Shown one piece after another: positions 1 through 5,083 of a stretch of DNA of 5,083 nt. The stretch's first letter is position 1; every line of letters starts with the position of its first letter. The notes beneath the pieces are model-generated. The model was given only the letters and a program-made list of their open reading frames with translations, ran no database searches and was not told the DNA's origin. This DNA comes from CAZXCK01 sp964639225. GTDB taxonomy: Bacteria; Chloroflexota; Anaerolineae; Aggregatilineales; Phototrophicaceae. The stretch covers positions 1 to 5,083 of the forward strand of contig CAZXCK010000210.1 in NCBI GenBank assembly GCA_964639225.1, given 5' to 3'. Both the position numbers and the translations under genes were made by a program.

Positions 1-56
1 GCGAGATCGTGCAGGCCATTCGCAAGATACAGCAGCAGGCCCGCGAGCTTTTGTAA
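1..56 (+). CDS. C-terminal end of an unidentified gene
   Basis: The frame beginning at position 3 reads 17 codons, E-I-V-Q-A-I-R-K-I-Q-Q-Q-A-R-E-L-L, and then TAA at 54-56. The peptide is charged and amphipathic, as expected of a C-terminal helix. The other two plus frames have no stop here but give less protein-like peptides rich in Arg, Ser and Cys. The gene runs in the same direction as the xylulokinase and ends 46 bases before it, so they may share a transcript. A sugar isomerase, transporter part or regulator would be a common neighbour of xylB, but 17 residues are too few to identify the family and I do not assign one. Confidence 0.55.
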   Translation, partial: EIVQAIRKIQQQARELL

Positions 57-73
57 TCTTTGTCCATCTCAGC

Positions 74-88
74 GCGGAAGGCTTCCGC
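74..88. repeat. 15-base palindrome upstream of xylB
   Basis: GCGGAAG at 74-80 is repeated inverted as CTTCCGC at 82-88 around a single central G, a perfect 7-base arm match. It lies in the 46-base gap after the upstream stop codon and ends 14 bases before the xylB ATG. As RNA it could fold as a 5-bp GCGGA/UCCGC stem with a 5-base loop, close to the ribosome site. As DNA it could be a half-site-symmetric operator. No T-run follows, so it is not a typical intrinsic terminator. The symmetry is seen directly; any function is inference. Confidence 0.4.
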
Positions 89-102
89 CAGGCATTCAGC
101 AG

Positions 103-1626
103 ATGACGACCTACCTTCTCGCCATCGACATCGGCACTTCGAGCGCGAAAGCTCTGCTTTATGAAGCGGTTGGCGGTACCGTGCTGGCTACAGCCAGCCA
201 GGAATATCCGCTGCATCGGCCCGCGCCCGACCGCGCCGAACAGGACCCGCTCGATTGGTGGCAGGCGACTGTCACCATCGTGCGGCAGATCGTCGGGCAG
301 ACCGGCATTACCGACATCGCTGGCATCGGCCTCACCGGGCAGATGCACGGCACCGTGCTTCTCGACTCGACACACCAGCCGCTGCATCCGGCCATCATCT
401 GGGCCGACCAGCGCGGCGCTGCATCCAGCCAGGCGATCATCGCAAAGATCGGCAAGGCGGCTTACACGACTGTCACCGGCACGCTGCCTGCCGCCGGCTT
501 CATGATCTCGACGCTGGTGTGGCTGGCCGAGCATCAGCCCGATCTGCTCGACCGGGCCGCTCACGTCATCCTGCCCAAAGATTACGTCCGCCTGCGCCTG
601 ACTGGCGAAATCGCCACCGATATCAGCGACGCCGCCTCAACCGGCGCGTTCGATGTCTCGCGCCGTGCGTGGGCGGTCGATATCCTGCGGGCACTGGACC
701 TGCCCGTAAACATTTTCCCACCCGTCGCGGACTCAACCACCGTCACCGGCGCCCTGACGCCCGCCGCCGCTGCCGAGCTAACCCTGCCGCCGGGCATTCC
801 GGTGGTGGCGGGCTGCGCCGACCAGCCCGCCCAGGCGGTGGCCAATGGCATCATCATGCCCGGAATCGCGTCTGTCACCACCGGGTCGGGCGGGCAGGTG
901 TTCATCCCGCTGGCCCTGCCTCACGATTCCCCCGTGCCGGTTGATGATCGCGTGCATGTATTCAACCATGCGACGCCCGGCATGGGCTACATCCTGGGCG
1001 CCATCCTCTCCGCCGGGCTGGCCCTGCGCTGGCTGCGTGGTATCACTGGGCTGGCGGGCAATCCCGATGCTTACGCCATCCTCAGCGCCGAAGCGGCGGC
1101 GGTCCCACCCGGCGCCAGCGGTCTGCTCTTTCTGCCGTACCTCACTGGCGAGCGCACACCCCACATGGACCCCGCCGCGCGCGGGGCGTTTGTGGGCCTC
1201 AGTGACTATCACCAGCGCGGGCATCTGGCGCGGGCTGTGATGGAAGGCGTTACATTCGCGCTGCGGCAGGCGCTGGAGATCAGTCAGGCGCTGAGTGAAC
1301 CTGTCGAACGTGTGATCGTCGCAGGTGGCGGTGCGGAGAGCGATACCTGGCGGCAGATTCAGGCCGATATCTTCAATCTGCCGCTGCAAAAATCACTGAT
1401 GCAGGAACAGACCAGCACCGGCGCGGCCATGCTGGCCGGTGTCGGCGTTGGCGTCTACGCCAGCGTCGGCGAAGCCTGCGCCGACCGTGTGCGCTATGGC
1501 GACACGACTGCGCCGCATCCGGCGAACCGGGCGCGCTACGATGAGCTGTACGAGCAGTATCTGACGCTGTATCCGCATTTGCAGGCCAACCTGCACCGGC
1601 TGACCGCCATCAGCCTGGACGACTGA
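103..1626 (+). CDS. xylB: Xylulokinase (FGGY carbohydrate kinase)
   Basis: This is a cytoplasmic kinase that phosphorylates D-xylulose with ATP to xylulose 5-phosphate, which enters the pentose phosphate pathway. The 507 residues match the usual XylB length of about 480-510, with both actin-like FGGY domains complete. The N-terminal phosphate loop is IDIGTSSAK (residues 8-16, Asp9). The xylulokinase substrate motif GLTGQMHG lies at 76-83, with IWADQR at 99-104. The expected catalytic base is Asp240 in GCADQPAQAV, followed by the TTGSGGQVF segment at 259-267. LPYLTGERTPH (344-354) and the C-terminal nucleotide-binding VAGGGAESDTW (406-416) with TGAAMLAG (439-446) complete the fold. The ATG at 103 is the only sensible start: it leads directly into the first beta strand, and no in-frame ATG, GTG or TTG lies between it and position 56. 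The Shine-Dalgarno is weak (AGG at 90-92). A different ketopentose or related polyol substrate is possible, because FGGY specificity is hard to read from sequence. The upstream partial gene may be in the same operon. Confidence 0.93.
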   Translation: MTTYLLAIDIGTSSAKALLYEAVGGTVLATASQEYPLHRPAPDRAEQDPLDWWQATVTIVRQIVGQTGITDIAGIGLTGQMHGTVLLDSTHQPLHPAIIWADQRGAASSQAIIAKIGKAAYTTVTGTLPAAGFMISTLVWLAEHQPDLLDRAAHVILPKDYVRLRLTGEIATDISDAASTGAFDVSRRAWAVDILRALDLPVNIFPPVADSTTVTGALTPAAAAELTLPPGIPVVAGCADQPAQAVANGIIMPGIASVTTGSGGQVFIPLALPHDSPVPVDDRVHVFNHATPGMGYILGAILSAGLALRWLRGITGLAGNPDAYAILSAEAAAVPPGASGLLFLPYLTGERTPHMDPAARGAFVGLSDYHQRGHLARAVMEGVTFALRQALEISQALSEPVERVIVAGGGAESDTWRQIQADIFNLPLQKSLMQEQTSTGAAMLAGVGVGVYASVGEACADRVRYGDTTAPHPANRARYDELYEQYLTLYPHLQANLHRLTAISLDD

Positions 1627-1631
1627 CGGCG

Positions 1632-1666
1632 CCCGATTGCCCTGTAGTCTTGCTCGGTTAATCGGG
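1632..1666. terminator. Possible stem-loop between convergent genes
   Basis: CCCGATT at 1632-1638 pairs perfectly with AATCGGG at 1660-1666, giving a 7-bp stem across the short gap between the convergent xylB and citryl-CoA lyase fusion genes. The right arm overlaps the TAA stop (1658-1660) and last codons of the minus-strand gene. The loop is long (21 bases) and there is no clear U-run on either strand, so this is a weak candidate for a bidirectional terminator. The position is right for one, but a chance inverted repeat is not excluded. Confidence 0.25.
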
Positions 1667-3370
1667 TGGCATGCGGCGCGATGGTGGGCCATCATAATCG
1701 TGGTCGCTGGGATGAATCCGCCGCATCGGGCGTTCGCGCGTTTTCTCTTCATGGACCTGCGCCACCAGCCCCGGCAGGCGCGCCATCATGAAGAACGTAT
1801 TCCCCAGTTTCGGTGTGATGCCCAGATCGAGCAGAATAGCCGCGATAGCCCCATCGACATTTACCGGCAGGCGACGCCCCATTTGCGCCGCCAGCGCCGC
1901 TTCGAGCCAATGCAGCATACCAACCGCCTCGCCTGTCACCCCGGCTGTTTTGGCGAGTTCCAGCAGGCGCGCGGTGCGCGGGTCGGCGGTGTGGATGCGA
2001 TGACCGAACCCCGGCAGCCGTCGTTTCTCGCGCTGGTAATCGCTGACCAGCGCCTCTGCTGCTTGCTGTGGTGTCAGGTCCTCCTGGACTGCGCGTTCCA
2101 GCGCGGACTGAACCATGCGCATACAGTTTTCAACAGCGCCCCCGTGATGCTGGTTAATGCTCAGCAGACCAGCGGCCAGCGCCGCGTTGAACGGCGCGCC
2201 GGTGCTGGCAGCGGTGCGCGCCGCCAGCGTCGAAGGTGCCGTCACGCCGTGATCGATGGACGAGACCAGCACCGCATCCAGCAGACGACTGACCGCGGGT
2301 GAGGCCAGTTCCCCGGTCAGGGCGAGATAAATGGCCTGCCCAAAACTGACCCGTCCCATCAGCTCGTCGATGCGATAACCCCGCAGGCGAATCTCGTTGG
2401 GCTTGATGCTGGTGATTGCCGACGACCAGTGCAGCTCGCTGGCTGGTTGGGGCGCTGCCGGTAGCGAGACCGTCCGCCGCTGCAGCACAGCCGCTGTCAC
2501 ACGCGGAATATCAGCGAAAGAGTCGACCACCGTCGCGCCGGCATCGCGCAGCCGGGCGACCTTGTCGGCGTGGGTGCCGCGCCCGCCCTCGATGATGGCG
2601 CCGGCATGGCTGAAGCGAGTCCCGCTTTTGGCTGCCTTGCCGCCGACATAGGCGATCAGCGGCTTGGTGAATCCACCGTTCTCGATCAGTTCAGCGGCGG
2701 CTTCTTCCTGCGTCGTGCCAATCTCGCCGAACATAACAACCGCTTCGGTCTGCGGGTCATGCTCAAACAGGCGCAGAATTTCCGCGTGCGGCATGCCGAC
2801 CACAGCATCGCCGCCGACATGCACCAGCGTCGACGCGCCGATGCCGTCCTTCGCCAGATAATAAGCCATGCTGGTGGTGATGCCACCGCTGCGGCTGCTG
2901 ATGCCAACCGGGCCAGGGTAGAACCAGTCGCGGGCGCTGGCGGCCCGCCCGCCCATCATACCCAGCACCCCCTTATCCGGGCTGAGTACGCCCAGGGTGT
3001 TAGGGCCGATGAACCGCGCGCCGCGCGCTTCGGCAGCCCGGGCGATTACCAGCACGTCGTAGATCGGCACGCGGTCCGGCACGATGACCAGCAGCTTAAC
3101 GCCCGCGTCCAGAGCTTCCAGCGCGGCATCGCGGACCAGCGGTGCTGGAATGAACAGCACACTCACATCGATGGGGCCGGCGGCTTCCCATGCGCCCCGC
3201 ACTGTATCAAAAACCGGCACGCCCTCGACTTCCTGGCCGCCCTTGCCAGGCGTGACTCCGCCCACGATCTGCGTGTGGTAGCCGCGCATCAGGCGAGTAC
3301 GCGCCATGCCCTCGCGCCCGGTGATACCCTGAACAATCACCCGCTTGTGCGCATCAATCAGAATGGCCAT
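1658..3370 (-). CDS. SucD-like CoA ligase fused to citryl-CoA lyase (ATP-citrate lyase AclA-like)
   Basis: This 570-residue cytoplasmic protein has two domains. Residues 1-297 are like the succinyl-CoA synthetase alpha subunit: CoA-binding VQGITGREG (13-21), VGGVTPGKGG (36-45), GPNTLGVLSP (122-131), the phosphate-helix SRSGG (159-163), GEIG (215-218) whose Glu should steady the phospho-histidine, and SHAGAIIEGG with the phosphorylated His255. Residues about 313-548 are a citrate-synthase fold of the citryl-CoA lyase type, with DHG (373-375), HHGGA (408-412), GFGHRIH (454-460) and NVDGA (504-508). The expected catalytic residues His409, His457 and Asp506 are all present. A Pro/Ala-rich linker (about 298-312) joins the domains. 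This order matches bacterial AclA. The inferred reaction is phospho-His-driven formation of citryl-CoA, then cleavage to acetyl-CoA and oxaloacetate. I chose the ATG at 3370 because it opens the Rossmann domain and has GGAGG six bases upstream; a start at 3469 would add 33 non-homologous residues. It overlaps the preceding gene by 17 bases. A related acid such as methylcitrate is possible. Confidence 0.85.
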   Translation of the reverse strand: MAILIDAHKRVIVQGITGREGMARTRLMRGYHTQIVGGVTPGKGGQEVEGVPVFDTVRGAWEAAGPIDVSVLFIPAPLVRDAALEALDAGVKLLVIVPDRVPIYDVLVIARAAEARGARFIGPNTLGVLSPDKGVLGMMGGRAASARDWFYPGPVGISSRSGGITTSMAYYLAKDGIGASTLVHVGGDAVVGMPHAEILRLFEHDPQTEAVVMFGEIGTTQEEAAAELIENGGFTKPLIAYVGGKAAKSGTRFSHAGAIIEGGRGTHADKVARLRDAGATVVDSFADIPRVTAAVLQRRTVSLPAAPQPASELHWSSAITSIKPNEIRLRGYRIDELMGRVSFGQAIYLALTGELASPAVSRLLDAVLVSSIDHGVTAPSTLAARTAASTGAPFNAALAAGLLSINQHHGGAVENCMRMVQSALERAVQEDLTPQQAAEALVSDYQREKRRLPGFGHRIHTADPRTARLLELAKTAGVTGEAVGMLHWLEAALAAQMGRRLPVNVDGAIAAILLDLGITPKLGNTFFMMARLPGLVAQVHEEKTRERPMRRIHPSDHDYDGPPSRRMPPD

Positions 3371-4898
3371 GCTGCGCCTCCAGTCCGGAAATCGGCAGGT
3401 CGATTCTGCCGCCCCGGTTGCCCAGGAAATAACATTCGACCTCACACGCCAGGCATTCGGTACAGCCACCGCGCCGCGCCGCCTCGCGTGAGATGTTCAG
3501 CACAGGCACATCCCCGTCGAGTGCCAGAATCTGCGGGACACACGTCTCCACGCAGATTTTGCTCTCGCACTCGCGGCAGCGCGCATGGTCAAACGTGATC
3601 GTGCCGCCGGTGACAGTTTCAAATGTATAAGGTTCCTGCGCTGGCTCCGGCTGCGCTGGCTGCGCATCACGCGCCGGTTCGTAGGCCTCAATCAGTTCCC
3701 GCAGCCGCCCCGCGCAGAAATCGGGCGAATCGTCGCGTCCATAAGCCTCGACTGGCGCGTCCACAACGCCATTTAACCGCTGCACGATCTCGATGGCCTG
3801 TTCTTCGCTGTTGCCACCCAGCCGGATCACCGCCGGGACGTTCAGCCCGGCGTCCATGAATGCCTTGACCAGCCCCCGCGCTGAGTGGAACTGTTCCTGG
3901 CTGGCGACGCCGCTGCCCCCGGCGTAGTAACCGTCGATGCCGGGCTGGCTGAGGATGATACGCGCCGTCCGGTAGACTTTGCTGGCCGGTGGATTGCCGC
4001 TGGTATCGACGAAATTCGCCATGCGCAGACCTTCAGCCAGCAGCGCGTCCATGTTCATCATACTGCCGCCGCCCCCGGCCCCGTGAAAGCCGATCACACG
4101 GTCGCCTTTCTGGAAATCCATCTCCATCTGGATAAAGTAGAACGTCCCCCGATAATCGTGTTTTTCGACATCCCAGGCGATTCGCTCCAGCTCGGTAGGT
4201 GGGCGGTCAAATTCGCGTGCAATCTCGATACCCAGGTCCGGGTGACGAAACACCGCGTAATCATCCACCGTAAAGCGCGTGTCGAGCGCGACCAGCTCGC
4301 CACCAGCGGTCAGCGCCAGCGGGTTGATCTCGGCGGCGCGGGCTTCGTAGTGCCGGGCGACATCGTAAAAGCGAACAATCAGCTCGGCGAGTTGAATCAG
4401 CAGCTTGTCACCGATGCCGGTCCGGGCGACCAGATCGCGCGCTTCAAAGCTGCGCAGTCCGGTAATGATATCGACCGTGTACCGCGCGATGCGGTCCGGG
4501 TGGGTGCGCGCGATGTCCTCGATGCCGCTGCCGCCCACGCTGCTGAAGATCACAACCGGCGCGCGGGCGCTGTCATCGACGATGACGCCCACGTAGAATT
4601 CGTGGTCGATCTGCAGGCGTTCCTCGACCAGTACCTGCTCCACGTGAAAATTGCCGACCGGCGTGCCCAGCAGCTCACCAGCCGCCTGTGCGGCGGAGTC
4701 GGGATCGTCGGCGAAGCGGATCAGATTCAGGCCGGCCCGCCCGGTGACCCACGCCTGGGCCTTGACCACGACCGGGCCACCGATTTCCTGCGCCAGCGCA
4801 TACGCGGCTTCGACCGTCTCGGCGGCGCCGCCCTGCGGCACGCGGATACCGGCGTTTTTCAGCAGAGTTTTCCCCTGATGCTCGTGTAACTTGGCCAC
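3354..4898 (-). CDS. SucC-like ATP-grasp acyl-CoA ligase subunit with C-terminal ferredoxin-like domain
   Basis: This 514-residue protein is the predicted ATP-binding partner of the next gene. Residues 1-390 follow the succinyl-CoA synthetase beta subunit: LHEHQGKTLL (4-13), VVVKAQ with the ATP-contacting Lys46, and EINPLALTAGGELVALD (190-206). In the last, Asn192 and Asp206 keep the 14-residue spacing of the two Mg ligands in E. coli SucC (Asn199, Asp213). GFHGAGGGGSM (270-280) and NVPAVIRLGGN (353-363) belong to the ligase domain. A Pro/Ala/Glu linker (about 409-423) leads to an added domain with eight cysteines: 441, 444, 449 and 453 (CX2CX4CX3C), then 479, 482, 485 and 489 (CX2CX2CX3C). 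This fits two [4Fe-4S] clusters in a ferredoxin or FixX-like fold. Ordinary SucC or AclB (about 390-400 residues) lacks this. The start is GTG at 4898, with AGGAGT six bases upstream and MAKLHEHQ matching the family's N-terminus. A GTG at 4922 lacks that support. The redox role is unknown. Confidence 0.82.
   Translation of the reverse strand: MAKLHEHQGKTLLKNAGIRVPQGGAAETVEAAYALAQEIGGPVVVKAQAWVTGRAGLNLIRFADDPDSAAQAAGELLGTPVGNFHVEQVLVEERLQIDHEFYVGVIVDDSARAPVVIFSSVGGSGIEDIARTHPDRIARYTVDIITGLRSFEARDLVARTGIGDKLLIQLAELIVRFYDVARHYEARAAEINPLALTAGGELVALDTRFTVDDYAVFRHPDLGIEIAREFDRPPTELERIAWDVEKHDYRGTFYFIQMEMDFQKGDRVIGFHGAGGGGSMMNMDALLAEGLRMANFVDTSGNPPASKVYRTARIILSQPGIDGYYAGGSGVASQEQFHSARGLVKAFMDAGLNVPAVIRLGGNSEEQAIEIVQRLNGVVDAPVEAYGRDDSPDFCAGRLRELIEAYEPARDAQPAQPEPAQEPYTFETVTGGTITFDHARCRECESKICVETCVPQILALDGDVPVLNISREAARRGGCTECLACEVECYFLGNRGGRIDLPISGLEAQHGHSD
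3377..3381 (-). promoter_or_regulatory. Shine-Dalgarno of the SucD/citryl-CoA lyase fusion gene
   Basis: GGAGG on the minus strand lies six bases before the ATG at 3370. It sits inside the coding region of the preceding ATP-grasp gene, whose stop codon is at 3356-3354. It decides the start of the downstream gene and indicates translational coupling of the two subunits. Confidence 0.75.
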
Positions 4899-4904
4899 AG
4901 TCAG

Positions 4905-4910
4905 ACTCCT
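4905..4910 (-). promoter_or_regulatory. Shine-Dalgarno of the ATP-grasp gene
   Basis: AGGAGT on the minus strand lies six bases before the GTG at 4898. Its first two bases are also the last two of the TAG stop (4911-4909) of the upstream gene. This fixes the GTG start and suggests that ribosomes ending on the upstream gene re-initiate here. Confidence 0.7.
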
Positions 4911-5083
4911 ACATGTCGCCACTGTCGGGCGCGGGCTGGATTTCTATCCGCTCACAGCGCAGATGCCCGCCATACCACGTCGATAAACCCACCTGACCCG
5001 ACAGATAAGGCGCGTCATCATCCTGCCAGCGGAGCAGTACCGGCTCGCCGTCGTCTGCCTGGATGCTGGCGCTAATGGTGTTC
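4909..5083 (-). CDS. C-terminal end of a protein with a possible LamG/concanavalin-like beta-sandwich
   Basis: An open frame enters from the right edge of the window and gives 57 residues before TAG at 4911-4909. It is shorter than the usual ORF cut-off, but its codon use and spacing look genuine: the stop is 10 bases before the next start and overlaps its Shine-Dalgarno. The peptide alternates hydrophobic and polar residues as in beta strands: ISASIQADDG, VLLRWQDDD, LSGQVGLSTWYGG, then LRCERIEIQP. A closing pattern of G-x-V-G-L-x-T followed by a short strand and a final I-E-I strand is common at the end of concanavalin A/LamG-like and DUF1080-type sugar-binding or glycosidase domains. That family link is from memory of the pattern and is tentative. 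There is no transmembrane segment in the visible part. Its position suggests it is co-transcribed with the acyl-CoA ligase/lyase genes, although a functional link is not obvious. Confidence 0.65.
   Translation of the reverse strand, partial: NTISASIQADDGEPVLLRWQDDDAPYLSGQVGLSTWYGGHLRCERIEIQPAPDSGDM

Noticed and set aside
778..1389. 203-codon minus-strand open frame inside xylB
   Set aside because: It is the antisense shadow of the conserved kinase region; no motif and no separate ribosome site.
1637..2302. 221-codon plus-strand open frame following xylB
   Set aside because: It lies opposite the citryl-CoA lyase domain, is rich in Arg and Gln with no motif, and starts without a convincing ribosome site.
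1658..3370. Ordinary sucCD succinyl-CoA synthetase operon
   Set aside because: The alpha-like subunit carries an additional full citrate-synthase-fold domain with its catalytic residues, and the beta-like subunit an additional cysteine domain, so simple SucCD does not fit.
3371..3469. N-terminal extension of the fusion protein to position 3469
   Set aside because: The 33 extra residues do not match SucD-like N-termini and lie within the iron-sulfur region of the preceding gene; the GGAGG-preceded ATG at 3370 explains the start better.
2570..3598. 342-codon plus-strand open frame opposite the fusion gene
   Set aside because: The composition (Arg, His, Ala, Pro) is typical of a mirror frame and it spans the overlap of two well-supported minus-strand genes.
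3885..4889. 334-codon plus-strand open frame opposite the ATP-grasp gene
   Set aside because: It is a GC-rich antisense shadow: rich in Arg, His, Asp and Gln with no recognisable motif, and fully covered by a minus-strand gene with many conserved family motifs.
4899..4922. Upstream GTG at 4922 as start of the ATP-grasp gene
   Set aside because: It would overlap the end of the upstream gene and add eight unmatched residues, while the GTG at 4898 has AGGAGT at proper spacing and gives the family-type N-terminus.

Overview
The window looks like a GC-rich bacterial chromosome, densely coded with short gaps. Third codon positions are strongly G/C, and starts are ATG or GTG preceded by purine-rich Shine-Dalgarno sequences. 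Nothing here fixes the taxonomy. A SucD/citryl-CoA lyase fusion next to an ATP-grasp protein with a cysteine-rich tail, beside a pentulose kinase, would fit an environmental Chloroflexota-like heterotroph, but that is inference from recollection of similar proteins. I see no mobile element, CRISPR array, rRNA, tRNA or prophage gene.

Layout. Positions 1-56 (+) hold the last 17 codons of an unidentified gene. A 46-base gap with a 15-base palindrome follows, then a complete xylulokinase-type FGGY sugar kinase (xylB, 103-1626, +). It converges, 31 bases apart, on a three-gene minus-strand cluster. Read in its own direction, that cluster starts outside the window with a gene of which only the last 57 codons are visible (4909-5083). 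Next comes a 514-residue SucC-like ATP-grasp protein with a C-terminal eight-cysteine ferredoxin-like domain (3354-4898). Last is a 570-residue protein that fuses a SucD-like CoA ligase to a citrate-synthase-fold citryl-CoA lyase domain (1658-3370). The last two genes overlap by 17 bases and are almost certainly co-translated.

How the genes work together. The minus-strand pair carries every catalytic module of a bacterial ATP-citrate lyase. ATP-grasp activates the acid, a phospho-histidine relays the phosphate, the SucD-like half transfers the acyl group to CoA, and the citrate-synthase fold cleaves the acyl-CoA by a retro-Claisen reaction. The expected reaction is citrate + ATP + CoA to acetyl-CoA + oxaloacetate + ADP + Pi, or the equivalent on a related acid. 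The ligase modules resemble ordinary succinyl-CoA synthetase more than classical AclA/AclB, and a predicted two-[4Fe-4S] ferredoxin-like domain is attached to the ATP-grasp subunit. This iron-sulfur-linked acyl-CoA ligase/lyase is the most unusual thing in the window. The xylulokinase belongs to a separate plus-strand sugar-use unit feeding the pentose phosphate pathway.
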